64,000 nt of DNA, from contig NZ_JAHBAG010000001.1 of the NCBI RefSeq assembly GCF_020510445.1, positions 720,501 to 784,500 of the forward strand. The letters are read 5' to 3'. Position 1 is the stretch's first letter, and each line of letters begins with the position of its first letter. Under the pieces are notes generated by a model. The model searched no databases. It was not told the DNA's origin and was given only the letters and a program-made list of their open reading frames with translations. Shown here piece by piece: positions 34,440-43,480 of this stretch. This stretch comes from Hydrogenophaga taeniospiralis (lineage in GTDB: Bacteria > Pseudomonadota > Gammaproteobacteria > Burkholderiales > Burkholderiaceae_C). The translations under genes and the position numbers were made by a program.

Positions 34440-35174
34440 ATGACCCCGCACCTGCCCCCACCGCCCGCAGCCCCCGTGCGCGCGCCCAACCTGCGGGCCC
34501 AGGCCTATGAAAACTTCCGCCAGCAGATCGTGCAGGCGCACATCCGGCCCGGCCAGTTCATCTCGCAGCGCGAGCTGATGCAGCTGCTGGCCATGCCGCT
34601 GGGCGCGGTGCGCGAACTGATCCCGCGCCTGGAGGCCGAGGGCCTGCTGCGCACCGTGCCGCAGCGCGGGCTGCAGATCGCCAACGTGGACCTGAAACTG
34701 ATCAAGAACGCCTTCGAGCTGCGCCTGCTGCTGGAGCGCGAGGCCGCGGTGCGGTTCGCCACCAGCGCGAGCGACGCCGAGCTGGAGCGCATCGAGGCCG
34801 ATCACCGCTCCATCGTGCACCGCGCGCGCCGCGGCCCGATCGACGAGGCCCTGCTGGCCGAAGCCACCCAGGTGGACTGGGGCCTGCACGAGCACATGAT
34901 CGACGCGATGGGCAACGAGCTCATCTCCGAGGCCTACCGCATCAACAGCCTGCGGGTGCGCCTGATCAAGTTCGAGAACTCCAGCCTGGCGGCCGACATC
35001 CTGCTGGCCGCGATGGAGGAACACCTGTGGTTCATCGAGGCTCTGCGCCGGCGCGACACCGCCGCCGTCGCCGAGCGGCTGACGCACCACATCGAAAGCG
35101 CGCGCCGGCGCGTGCTGGGGCTGCCGCGCCCCGCGCTGCCCTGGTCTTCGGAGCCACTGGACCCACCCACATGA
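34440..35174 (+). CDS. GntR family transcriptional regulator (FCD domain)
   Basis: The 244-aa protein has an N-terminal winged helix (AYENFRQQIVQAHIRPGQFI, SQRELMQLLAMPLGAVRELI) and a C-terminal FCD ligand domain (ELRLLLEREAAVRFA, D-x3-H-type WGLHEHMIDAMGN, AAMEEHLWFIEALRRRDTAA). It probably senses a sugar acid or its breakdown product and controls the following lyase-TRAP-kinase genes. Its stop overlaps the next start (ATGA). Confidence 0.92.
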   Translation: MTPHLPPPPAAPVRAPNLRAQAYENFRQQIVQAHIRPGQFISQRELMQLLAMPLGAVRELIPRLEAEGLLRTVPQRGLQIANVDLKLIKNAFELRLLLEREAAVRFATSASDAELERIEADHRSIVHRARRGPIDEALLAEATQVDWGLHEHMIDAMGNELISEAYRINSLRVRLIKFENSSLAADILLAAMEEHLWFIEALRRRDTAAVAERLTHHIESARRRVLGLPRPALPWSSEPLDPPT

Positions 35175-36094
35175 CCCCTGCCCACACCCACGCTTTTCGC
35201 GGCATCTGGCCCGCGATGCTGACCCCGCTGACCGAGTCGCTGGAGATCGACCACGACGCCTTTGCCACGCACGCCCTGGCGCTGCTGGACGCGGGCTGCG
35301 GCGGCGTGACCGCCTTTGGCACCACCGGCGAAGGCCCTTCGTTTTCGGTGGCCGAGCGCATGGCCGCTGTCGACGCGCTGGTGGCGCGCGGCGTGCCGGC
35401 GCAGCGGCTGATGGTGTCCACCAGCTGTGCGGCCGTCACCGACACGGTGGCGCTGACCAAGCACGCCGTGAACCTGGGCGTGCACGGCTGCCTGGTGCTG
35501 CCGCCGTTCTTCTTCAAGGGCGTGTCGGACCAGGGCGTGATCGACGCCTACCGCTGGGTGATCGACCGCGTGGCCGACCCGCGCCTGCGGCTGTACCTGT
35601 ACCACATCCCCCAGGTGGCCGGCGTGGGCCTCTCGCACGGCGTCATCCGCAGCCTGCTGGCGCAGTACCCCGACACCATCGCCGGCATCAAGGACAGCGG
35701 TTGCGATCAAGCGCATTCGGTGGGTCTGGCCCAGGCCTTCATGCCGCCGCTCACGGTCTACGTGGGCTTCGAGCCCGACCTGCCCGCGCTGGGCCGCCTG
35801 GGCAGCACGGGCGCGATCAGCGGCCTGGCCAACTTCGCGCCGCGCCTGGTGCACCGGCTGGTGACGCAGCCCGACGGGCCCGACGCCGCGCGCGACCTGG
35901 CGCGGGTCAAGGCCCTGCTCACCGTGTTCGACGGTTTTTCGCTCATGCCCGCGCTCAAGGGCGTGATGGCCGAACGCGGTGGCGACGCGCGCTGGCTGCG
36001 GGTGCGCCCGCCGCTGGTGGCCCTGCCGGCCGGCGAACAGGCCGAGCTGCGCCGCCGCCTGCAGGCCTTTGGCCTGGACGCGGCCCGCGACTGA
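35171..36094 (+). CDS. dihydrodipicolinate synthase family lyase/dehydratase
   Basis: The 307-aa TIM-barrel aldolase has the DHDPS/NAL marks GTTGEGPSFSVAER, Tyr in LYLYHIPQVAG and the Schiff-base Lys in IAGIKDSGCD. Family members next to TRAP transporters cleave or dehydrate 2-keto-3-deoxy sugar acids rather than make dihydrodipicolinate. That role is inferred from context: GntR regulator, TRAP system, PfkB kinase and an FAH-family relic. Confidence 0.9.
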   Translation: MTPAHTHAFRGIWPAMLTPLTESLEIDHDAFATHALALLDAGCGGVTAFGTTGEGPSFSVAERMAAVDALVARGVPAQRLMVSTSCAAVTDTVALTKHAVNLGVHGCLVLPPFFFKGVSDQGVIDAYRWVIDRVADPRLRLYLYHIPQVAGVGLSHGVIRSLLAQYPDTIAGIKDSGCDQAHSVGLAQAFMPPLTVYVGFEPDLPALGRLGSTGAISGLANFAPRLVHRLVTQPDGPDAARDLARVKALLTVFDGFSLMPALKGVMAERGGDARWLRVRPPLVALPAGEQAELRRRLQAFGLDAARD

Positions 36095-36143
36095 GCCCCT
36101 CCGAGCCCCTTTTTCCTTCCACCTGCACAACGAGGAGACAGCC

Positions 36144-37151
36144 ATGACCCCTTCCCCCCTGCGCCGCGGCCTGCTGGCCGCCACCGCCAGCGCCCTGCTG
36201 CTGGGCGGCGCCGCACTGAGCGCACAGGCCCAGACCAAGGTTCCGATGCGCATCTCCACCCCCGCCGTGGCCGACGACTGGCACGCCAAGATGTGGACCG
36301 TGTTCAAGGAGTCGCTGGACAAGAGCGCGCCCGGCGAGTTCGACGTGCAGATCAACCTCAACGCCTCGCTCTTCAAGCAGGGCGCCGAGCCGGCCGCCAT
36401 GGCGCGCGGCAACCTCGAACTGGCCACCATCTCGGCCTTCGACATCGCCAAGCTGGTGCCCGAGTTCTCCGTCTTCACCGCCGGCTACGTGATCCGCGAC
36501 CCGGCGCACCAGCAGAAGGTGTTCGGCGGCCCCATCGGCACCGAGCTGTTCAAGCGGGTGTCCGAGAAGATGGACGTGACCGTGTTGTCCACCATCTACC
36601 TGGGCACGCGCCAGCTCAACCTGCGCGAGCCGCGCGCGGTGAAGACACCGGCCGACCTCAAGGGCGTGAAGCTGCGCATGCCCGGCTCCAAGGAATGGCT
36701 GTTCCTGGGTGAGGCCCTGGGCGCCACCGCCACCCCGCTGGCCTTCGGCGAGGTCTACCTGGGCCTGAAGACCGGCACCATCGACGGCCAGGACAACCCG
36801 CTGCCCACCGTGCGCGCGGCCAAGTTCTACGAAGTCACCAAACAGCTGGTGCTGACCAGCCACCTGGTGGACGGCATCTTCCTGTCGCTGTCGAACAAGA
36901 CCTGGAACGCGCTCAGCCCCACCCAGCAGCAGAAGGTCAGGGACGCGGCCGCCGCCGCCGCCGCGTACAACAACGAGAACCGCCTGAAGGAAGAGGCGCA
37001 GATCGTGGACTTCTTCAAGCAGCAGGGCCTGCAGGTGGTCACGCCGGATGTGGCCGCCTTCCGCAGCCACGTGCAGCAGACCTACCTGAAGTCCGACCTG
37101 GCCAAGACCTGGCCGGCCGGTCTGCTCGACCGCATCAACGCCACGCAGTAA
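36144..37151 (+). CDS. TRAP transporter substrate-binding protein (DctP family)
   Basis: The 335-aa periplasmic protein has a signal peptide (LLAATASALLLGGAALSAQA, cut after AQA), then the DctP core: GNLELATISAFDIAKLVPEF, the carboxylate-binding Arg in LKGVKLRMPGSKEW, FGEVYLGLKTGTIDGQDNPL. It binds an organic or sugar acid and hands it to the DctQM proteins encoded next. GAGGAG precedes the ATG. Confidence 0.95.
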   Translation: MTPSPLRRGLLAATASALLLGGAALSAQAQTKVPMRISTPAVADDWHAKMWTVFKESLDKSAPGEFDVQINLNASLFKQGAEPAAMARGNLELATISAFDIAKLVPEFSVFTAGYVIRDPAHQQKVFGGPIGTELFKRVSEKMDVTVLSTIYLGTRQLNLREPRAVKTPADLKGVKLRMPGSKEWLFLGEALGATATPLAFGEVYLGLKTGTIDGQDNPLPTVRAAKFYEVTKQLVLTSHLVDGIFLSLSNKTWNALSPTQQQKVRDAAAAAAAYNNENRLKEEAQIVDFFKQQGLQVVTPDVAAFRSHVQQTYLKSDLAKTWPAGLLDRINATQ

Positions 37152-37157
37152 GCGCAC

Positions 37158-37625
37158 ATGCGACGCTGGCCGCAACGCGCCGCCGACATCGTCGGTGGCG
37201 CGCTCTTCACCGCGCTGTTCGGGGTGTTCCTGGTGCAGATCACGGCGCGCTTCGGCTTCAATCGCCCGCTGCCCTGGACCGACGAACTCGCCGTGATCCT
37301 CTACGTGTGGGTGATCCTGTGGGCCAGCGCCTTCATGGTCAAAGCCCGGGAGCACGTGGTGTTCGACCTGGCCTACAACAGCGTGGGGCCGCGCCAGCGC
37401 CGCGCCATGCGGGTGCTGGGCAGCGCGATGCTGGCGGTGCTGGCCGCCGTGGCCATTCCGGGCAGTTGGGACTACATCCGCTTCATGGACCGCGAGGGCA
37501 CACCCGTGCTGGGCCTGTCCTTCATGTGGGTGTTCATGCCCTTTGTGCTGATGCTGGCGGCGGTGGTGGTGCGCTACGGCTGGCTGGCCTGGCAGGCCCT
37601 GCGCGGCGATGGAGACGACGCATGA
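37158..37625 (+). CDS. TRAP transporter small permease (DctQ family)
   Basis: The 155-aa membrane protein has four helices, including GGALFTALFGVFLVQITARF, PWTDELAVILYVWVILWAS (the DctQ signature) and MWVFMPFVLMLAAVVVRYGW. It starts 6 bp after the binding protein gene and overlaps the DctM start by 4 bases. Confidence 0.94.
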   Translation: MRRWPQRAADIVGGALFTALFGVFLVQITARFGFNRPLPWTDELAVILYVWVILWASAFMVKAREHVVFDLAYNSVGPRQRRAMRVLGSAMLAVLAAVAIPGSWDYIRFMDREGTPVLGLSFMWVFMPFVLMLAAVVVRYGWLAWQALRGDGDDA

Positions 37626-38920
37626 CCCCGGGGCTCTGGACGCTGCTGCTCGTGCTGTCCCTGGGCATGGTGCTGCGCGCGCCGATCGGTTTCACCATGC
37701 TGCTCAGCGGCGTGGCCTACCTGGCCACCACCCGGCAGGACATGGGCCTGATGGCCGAACAGGTGCTCAACGGCATGTACAACAGCTACGTGCTGCTGGC
37801 GGTGCCGCTGTTCATCCTGGCGGCCAACCTGATGAACGCCGGCACCGTGAGCGAGCGCATCTTCGACTTCTGCCGCATCCTGGTCGGGCGCATGCGCGGC
37901 GGCCTGGCGCAGGTGGACATCCTGGTCAGCGTGGTGTTCTCGGGCATGAGCGGCAGCGCCATCGCCGACGCGGCCGGCCCCGGCCTGGTGACCATCAAGC
38001 AGATGCTCAAGAAGCCCGAGTACTCGCCCGGTTTTGCCGGCGCCGTGGTGGTGGCCAGCGCCACCATCGGGCCCATCATTCCGCCCTCGATCCCGCTGGT
38101 GATCTACGCGCTGGTTTCGGGCACCTCGGTCGGGGCGCTGTTCCTGGGCGGTCTGCTGCCGGGCCTGCTGATGGCCGTGGTGCTGATGATCGCGGTGCAC
38201 ATCATCGCCACCCGCCGCCACATGCCACGCGACGAACCCGTGCCGCTGAAGGACTGGCCTTCGGTGCTGTGGCGCGGCGCGCTGCCGCTGTCGCTGCCGG
38301 TGGTGCTGCTGGGCGGCATCTACAGCGGTGCCTTCACCCCCACCGAAGCCGCGGCCGTGGCGGCCCTGCACGCGCTGGTGCTCGCCGGCCTGGTCTACCG
38401 CGCCCTGAGCTGGCGCAGCCTGGGCGGCGTGGTGCTGGAGTCCACCCGCTCCAGCGCCGTCATCACGCTGATCATCGCCGGCGCCTTCATGCTGAACTAC
38501 GCCTTCACCGCCGAGGGCGTGCCGCAGGCGCTGGCGCAGTGGGTGGCTGGCCAGTCGCTCAGCCAGGTGGCCTTTTTGCTGATGGTCAACGTGGTGTTCC
38601 TGGTCCTGGGTTGTTTCCTGGACACCGCCGTCATGCTGCTGGTGTTCGTGCCCATGCTGCTGCCGGCGGTCAAGGCCGTGGGGGTGGACCTGGTGCACTT
38701 CGGGGTGCTGATCGTCGTCAACATGATGGTGGGCCTCATCACGCCGCCGTTCGGCATGCTGCTGTTCGTGACCAACGCGCTGACGCAGATCCCCATCAAG
38801 GACATGCTGCGCGAAGGCTGGCCCTTCCTGCTCATGCTGCTGGGTCTGTTGCTGCTGCTGACGCTGTTTCCGCAGATCGTGCTGTGGCTGCCGCAATCCA
38901 TGGGGTACGGACTGCCATGA
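37622..38920 (+). CDS. TRAP transporter large permease (DctM family)
   Basis: The 432-aa protein has about twelve hydrophobic segments and the DctM motifs PLFILAANLMNAG, VVFSGMSGSAIADAAGPG, PPSIPLVIYALVSGTSVGAL, and VNMMVGLITPPFGMLLFV. It forms the Na+-coupled channel with DctQ. Its stop overlaps the kinase start (ATGA), so the cluster is tightly coupled. Confidence 0.95.
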   Translation: MTPGLWTLLLVLSLGMVLRAPIGFTMLLSGVAYLATTRQDMGLMAEQVLNGMYNSYVLLAVPLFILAANLMNAGTVSERIFDFCRILVGRMRGGLAQVDILVSVVFSGMSGSAIADAAGPGLVTIKQMLKKPEYSPGFAGAVVVASATIGPIIPPSIPLVIYALVSGTSVGALFLGGLLPGLLMAVVLMIAVHIIATRRHMPRDEPVPLKDWPSVLWRGALPLSLPVVLLGGIYSGAFTPTEAAAVAALHALVLAGLVYRALSWRSLGGVVLESTRSSAVITLIIAGAFMLNYAFTAEGVPQALAQWVAGQSLSQVAFLLMVNVVFLVLGCFLDTAVMLLVFVPMLLPAVKAVGVDLVHFGVLIVVNMMVGLITPPFGMLLFVTNALTQIPIKDMLREGWPFLLMLLGLLLLLTLFPQIVLWLPQSMGYGLP

Positions 38921-39900
38921 GCGCCGCGCCGGGCCGTTCCCAAGCAAGCTCGCACCGCAGCCCGGAGGGCGAAGGTACTCCAGTGAGCGGCCAGGTCGTG
39001 GTGATCGCCAGCTGGAACGCCGACCTGACTTCACACGCCGGGCGCCCGCCCGCGCGCGGCGAAACCCTGATGGGCCACGGCTTTTCCATCGGCCCCGGCG
39101 GCAAGGGCAGCAACGCCGCGGTGGCGGCGGCGCGCCAGGGCGCGGAGGTGCACATCGTGGCCCGCACCGGGCAGGACGCCTTTGGCGACATGGCCATGCA
39201 GCTGTGGCGGCGCGAAGGCATTCACACCGCCCACGTGCGGCGGGTGGCCGGCGAGAGCAGCGGTGTCGCGCAGATCCTGGTCTACCCCAACGGGGACAAC
39301 AGCATCGTGGTCAGCCCCGGGGCCAACGCGGGCCTGGACGCCGACCAGATTCGCGGCGCCGCGGCCCGCATCGCGGCCAGCCGGGTGGTGGTGGCCTCGT
39401 TTGAGGCGCCGCTGGCCGCCACGCTGGAGGCCTTCCGCCTGGCGCGGGCCAACGGGGTCACCACGGTGCTCAACCCCGCGCCGGCGCGTGCCCTGCCGGA
39501 GGAACTGGCGGCGCTGGTGGACCTGCTCACGCCCAATGAAACCGAACTCGCCACCCTCAGCGGCATCGAGGGCGACCGCGAGCGAGCCGCCCAGGCGCTG
39601 CTGGCGCAAGGCGTGGGCGCGGTGCTGGTGACCCTGGGCGCGCAGGGCGCGGCGCTCCACCGCGCGGGTCGGCCGATGCACCGCGTGGCCGGCCATTCGA
39701 TGACGGTGAAAGACACGATCGGCGCCGGCGACACCTTCAACGGCGCGCTGGCTGCCGCGTTCGCGCGCGGCGAACCGCTGGAAGCGGCGCTGCGCTGGGC
39801 CAATGCGGCCGCGGCGCTGTCGGTGCGCGCCAGCGGCGCCATCGCGGGCATGCCTTCGCTGGCCGAGACCGCCGCCGTGCTTCAGGAAGCGGCCGGTTGA
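38917..39900 (+). CDS. PfkB family sugar kinase (ribokinase-like)
   Basis: The 327-aa kinase has PfkB marks: FSIGPGGKGSNAAVAAARQG (substrate loop), LLTPNETELATLSG, and TVKDTIGAGDTFNGALAAAF (catalytic Asp). The first ~25 residues are not conserved; a GTG at 38983 (VSGQVVVIAS) could be the true start. Phosphorylation of a pentose or deoxy-sugar released by the pathway is the likely role. Confidence 0.92.
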   Translation: MSAAPGRSQASSHRSPEGEGTPVSGQVVVIASWNADLTSHAGRPPARGETLMGHGFSIGPGGKGSNAAVAAARQGAEVHIVARTGQDAFGDMAMQLWRREGIHTAHVRRVAGESSGVAQILVYPNGDNSIVVSPGANAGLDADQIRGAAARIAASRVVVASFEAPLAATLEAFRLARANGVTTVLNPAPARALPEELAALVDLLTPNETELATLSGIEGDRERAAQALLAQGVGAVLVTLGAQGAALHRAGRPMHRVAGHSMTVKDTIGAGDTFNGALAAAFARGEPLEAALRWANAAAALSVRASGAIAGMPSLAETAAVLQEAAG

Positions 39901-39925
39901 ACAACGTTGTCCGGGTGGGTCCGGT

Positions 39926-40831
39926 TCAGGACCCTGGAGCCAGGACGGCCAGCGCCTGCGACAGCTGCTGCACCACCTGCCTCACCGGTTGGCGCGAGCC
40001 TGCCACCTGGAACACCCACATCTCATAGAGCGGCAAGGCCTCGCGCAGACGCAGCGGGACCAGCAACTGCCGCGCATCCCCCGTCAGCAGCACAGGGTGC
40101 GGGACGACCCCGAGCAGGTCCGAGTGCGACATCAGGTTCAGCATGCTGGCGTAGTCCGGGCAACTCACAGCCACACAGGGTGGCGTCATGCGGCGCACGG
40201 CAAAAGCCTCTGTCAGAACGTCCACGGGACCACGGACACTCGGTCCCACCGAAACCCATGCCGCGCCCTGCAGGTCGGCCAGCGTCCGCGCCTTCGACAG
40301 CGGATGTGCTTTGCGGGCATAGACCACCGGCTGGAGCTGATAGAGCGCCTGGCACGTCAGTCCCCTGGGGTTGAACCCACGGGGGCGTGGCGACACCACC
40401 ATGTCGTACCCGTGCCTTTTCAGACCCGCCAGCAGGTGGCCCTCGTCCGCGGTTGACAGCTCCAGGCGGCGGCGCGCACGCCCCTGGCACCAGGCGCTGT
40501 ACAAGGCGGGCCCGCACACCAGCGCGGCCGACGGCGTGAGGCCCACACGCAGGACGCTGGCGGCGCTCCGGTGGGGCGTCGCCGCGACCAGTGCATCCAT
40601 CCGCTCGGTCAAGGCCATGCCATCCGACGCCACCCGAAGGGCCAACTCGGTGGGCATGCTGCGGCGCCCGGACCGTACCAGCAACGGAGACGCAAAATGC
40701 CGCTGCAGCTGCCGGATGCCGTGGCTGATGGCGGGTTGCGACACCCCCACCGCCTGGGCCGCAGCGGCAAAGGAGCCATGTTCCACAACCCGCCTGAGGT
40801 ATTCGAGGTAACGGATATACATAAACACCAT
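39926..40831 (-). CDS. LysR family transcriptional regulator
   Basis: The 301-aa protein starts with an HTH domain (YIRYLEYLRRVVEHGSFAAA, QAVGVSQPAISHGIRQLQRH) and a LysR substrate-binding domain with a type 2 periplasmic fold (LRVGLTPSAALVCGPALYS). It is divergent from a SnoaL-like gene with a palindrome at its own start codon, so autoregulation is likely. The effector is unknown. Confidence 0.94.
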   Translation of the reverse strand: MVFMYIRYLEYLRRVVEHGSFAAAAQAVGVSQPAISHGIRQLQRHFASPLLVRSGRRSMPTELALRVASDGMALTERMDALVAATPHRSAASVLRVGLTPSAALVCGPALYSAWCQGRARRRLELSTADEGHLLAGLKRHGYDMVVSPRPRGFNPRGLTCQALYQLQPVVYARKAHPLSKARTLADLQGAAWVSVGPSVRGPVDVLTEAFAVRRMTPPCVAVSCPDYASMLNLMSHSDLLGVVPHPVLLTGDARQLLVPLRLREALPLYEMWVFQVAGSRQPVRQVVQQLSQALAVLAPGS

Positions 40832-40836
40832 TTATG
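40820..40836. promoter_or_regulatory. LysR-type operator
   Basis: CATAAACACCATTTATG is a perfect 6+6 palindrome with 5-base centre and contains T-N11-A, the LysR box. It overlaps the start codon of the LysR gene and lies 79 bp before the divergent SnoaL-like gene. Confidence 0.6.
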
Positions 40837-40914
40837 GATTGGCGTCCATTGTGGCTTGTCTTCGGCGGCGGTGGATGCAAAGCTCTGGCCTCTTCCACCC
40901 GAAAGGAGCCCCCC

Positions 40915-41334
40915 ATGACGCAACAACCCCTAGAAACCGTTCGCACCTACCTGAAGCATCTGCACGCCGGCGACACCGCCGGGCTGATTGCCGCGTTTGA
41001 AGACGACGGCGTGGTCCACTCCCCGTTTCTGGGCACCATGGTCGCTCGCGAATTCTTCGGAAAGCTGCAACAGGCGTCGAGTCGCAGCGTGATCACGCTG
41101 ATCGATCTCTTTGCCCCGGTCGAGCCCGACACAAGCACCGTGCGTGTCGCGGCCTATTTCCGCTACGACTGGACACTCAACGACGGCCGGCAGGTGAACT
41201 TCACATGCGTGGATGTGTTCGGGTTCCGGCCGGGCAGCGCTCGAATCCAGAGCATGCACATCGTTTACGACACGCATCCGCTGCGCGAACAGGTGGGCGA
41301 CAAATACGCACCCACGCCGCAGAAGCCGGGGTGA
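40915..41334 (+). CDS. SnoaL-like / NTF2-fold protein
   Basis: The 139-aa protein has the SnoaL-like pattern: TVRTYLKHLHAGDTAGLIAA, FEDDGVVHSPFLGTM, then alternating strands (VRVAAYFRYDWTLNDGRQV) and CVDVFGFRPGSARIQSMHIV. Such proteins are isomerases, hydrolases or ligand binders; no catalytic assignment is possible. AAGGAG precedes ATG 40915. It is probably the target of the divergent LysR protein. Confidence 0.82.
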   Translation: MTQQPLETVRTYLKHLHAGDTAGLIAAFEDDGVVHSPFLGTMVAREFFGKLQQASSRSVITLIDLFAPVEPDTSTVRVAAYFRYDWTLNDGRQVNFTCVDVFGFRPGSARIQSMHIVYDTHPLREQVGDKYAPTPQKPG

Positions 41335-41385
41335 GCCCCCGACCCGGTCTGACACCGCCCCCTCGGGGGCACGGCACCGGCCACT

Positions 41386-41652
41386 CTACTTGCGGTCGGG
41401 CAGTTCGATCTTGACTTCGAGCACGTCCAGGTTGTCCTGGCGCTCCAGCATGACCTTGATGTCGTCCGGATTGATCTTGATGTATTTGCCGATCACAGCC
41501 ACCAGCTCGCGCTGCAGCGCGGGCAGGTAATCGGGCTCGGAGGCGTTGCGCCCGCTGCGCTCGTGCGCCAGGATGATCTGCAGCCGCTCCTTGGCGACGC
41601 TGGCGGTCTTCTTTTTCTCGCCCAGAAAGAAGGAAAGAAAGGACATGCTCAC
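41386..41652 (-). CDS. minE: cell division topological specificity factor MinE
   Basis: The 88-aa protein has the MinD-activating helix ([19 protein letters not shown]) and the C-terminal dimer domain ([19 protein letters not shown]). It overlaps minD by 4 bases. MinE drives pole-to-pole oscillation of MinD and so places the division septum at mid-cell. Confidence 0.97.
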   Translation of the reverse strand: MSMSFLSFFLGEKKKTASVAKERLQIILAHERSGRNASEPDYLPALQRELVAVIGKYIKINPDDIKVMLERQDNLDVLEVKIELPDRK

Positions 41653-42464
41653 TTCCTTCCGAACACGCGCTTGAAGAAGCCCGCCTTCTCGGCCTCGATG
41701 AAGCGCAGGGGTTTTTCGGCGCCCAGGAAGCGGTCGATCACGTCGCTGTAGGCCTCGGCCACGTCGGTGCCCTTGAGGTGGATCGCGGGCGTGCCCTGGT
41801 TGGACGCGGTGAGCACGTTTTCGCTCTCGGGGATGACGCCGATGAGCTGGATGCGCAGGATGTCCTGGATGTCTTCCAGGCTGAGCATCTGGCCGTCGGC
41901 CACGCGGCCGGGGTTGTAGCGGGTGATCAGCAGGTGTTCCTTGACCGGGTCCTTGCCGTCGATGGCGCGCTGCGTCTTGCTGCCCAGCATGCCCAGTATG
42001 CGGTCGGAGTCGCGCACGCTGGAGACTTCGGGGTTGGTCACGATCAGCGCTTCGTCGGCGTAGTGCATGGCCATCAGGGCCCCGGTCTCGATGCCAGCCG
42101 GCGAGTCGCAGACGATGTACTCAAAGCCCATGGCGGCCAGATCGGTCAGCACCTTGTGCACGCCTTCCTGGCTCAGCGCATCCTTGTCGCGCGTCTGGCT
42201 GGCGGCCAGCACGTACAGGTTGTCGCACTGCTTGTCCTTGATCAGCGCCTGGTTCAGGTTGGCCTCGCCCTGGATGACGTTGATCAGGTCGTACACCACG
42301 CGGCGCTCGCAGCCCATGATCAGGTCAAGGTTGCGCAAGCCGACGTCGAAGTCGATCACGGCGGTCTTGTGGCCGCGCAGGGCCAGACCGGTGGAGAAAC
42401 TGGCGCTGGTGGTGGTCTTGCCAACCCCGCCTTTGCCGGAGGTGACGACAACGATTTTGGTCAT
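41649..42464 (-). CDS. minD: septum site-determining ATPase MinD
   Basis: The 271-aa ParA-type ATPase has the deviant Walker [44 protein letters not shown], and the C-terminal membrane-targeting helix ([13 protein letters not shown]). It recruits MinC to the membrane. It lies between minC and minE in the usual order. Confidence 0.98.
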   Translation of the reverse strand: MTKIVVVTSGKGGVGKTTTSASFSTGLALRGHKTAVIDFDVGLRNLDLIMGCERRVVYDLINVIQGEANLNQALIKDKQCDNLYVLAASQTRDKDALSQEGVHKVLTDLAAMGFEYIVCDSPAGIETGALMAMHYADEALIVTNPEVSSVRDSDRILGMLGSKTQRAIDGKDPVKEHLLITRYNPGRVADGQMLSLEDIQDILRIQLIGVIPESENVLTASNQGTPAIHLKGTDVAEAYSDVIDRFLGAEKPLRFIEAEKAGFFKRVFGRK

Positions 42465-42510
42465 GGTGAGGGGTCTTTCAGGATCGGGGTGGGAACGGGA
42501 TGCGCGGGCA

Positions 42511-43275
42511 TCAGACGGACAAGGGGTCGATCACGAGCTTGTCGCCATCGGGGCCAGGCAGCAGGCGCACCTGGGCCGGCTTGCCCTGGATGGCCTCGGG
42601 CAGGGCGACTTCGCTGGTGCGGTAGATGCCAGCGATGGAGATCAGCTCGGGCGCCATGGCCAGGGCGAAGATGCGGGCGTCGACGTTGCCACGCGCGCCG
42701 GCGATGGCCTTGCCACGCAGCGGCGCGTACACGTGGATGTGGCCGTCGGCGATCACCTCGGCGCCCGGGTTGACCATGGCCATGACCACCAGGTCGCGGC
42801 CACGCGCGTACACCTGCTGGCCCGAGCGCAGGGGTTTGTCGATGACCAGGGCGCCGGGTGCCGGCTGCGGCTGGGCGACGGGTTCGGGGATCGGTGCCGC
42901 GGCCGTGATGGGGGCGGCCGGCGCCGGGCGCTGCACGGCGGCGTCGGGCGCGGGCGTGAGGCCGGCGGCCAGGGCCAGGGCCATCTGTTCGTCGTTGCCG
43001 CCGCGCACCGCCAGCGGGTTCAGGCGGTACTGGCGCAGCAGCGCACACAGGGCACCCACATCCAGCGCGGCACCGGGCTCGAACACCTGCAGGGGAAACA
43101 GATCGACCACGAGGGGGTCGTGGTCGAAGAAATCGGGCACGTCGCCAAAGCGCTGGGCGAACTCCGCGCTCAGGCGGGTGAGGTCGGCGGATTTGAGCAG
43201 CAGGGCCACCAGCGGCAGGTTGGCGCTCTTGATCTCGAAGGTGGAGGGGGCGCTGGCGCTGAGGGTGGTGGACAT
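42511..43275 (-). CDS. minC: septum site-determining protein MinC
   Basis: The 254-aa FtsZ antagonist has an N-terminal domain (FEIKSANLPLVALLLKSADL), an Ala/Pro linker (about 115-145) and the C-terminal beta-helix domain (LRSGQQVYARGRDLVVMAMV, GAEVIADGHIHVYAPLRGKA). It is the first gene of the minCDE operon, with 46 bp to minD. Confidence 0.96.
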   Translation of the reverse strand: MSTTLSASAPSTFEIKSANLPLVALLLKSADLTRLSAEFAQRFGDVPDFFDHDPLVVDLFPLQVFEPGAALDVGALCALLRQYRLNPLAVRGGNDEQMALALAAGLTPAPDAAVQRPAPAAPITAAAPIPEPVAQPQPAPGALVIDKPLRSGQQVYARGRDLVVMAMVNPGAEVIADGHIHVYAPLRGKAIAGARGNVDARIFALAMAPELISIAGIYRTSEVALPEAIQGKPAQVRLLPGPDGDKLVIDPLSV

Positions 43276-43480
43276 GGGGCAGTACGGGGGCCGATCGGGG
43301 CCAGCCGCTGCCAGGCCCTATGAAGCGGGCAGTTTACCAGCCACCCCGCAGGGCCCCAAGGGCGGCGCGTGACCTCCTGTGAGAGCTGTCAGCACACGTG
43401 TTTTTGCGCCACACGACCCGGGCGCCCGGGCCATGGTCACGACCTCAAAAACGCGGTCGGCAGTGCATACTGACCCCTGT

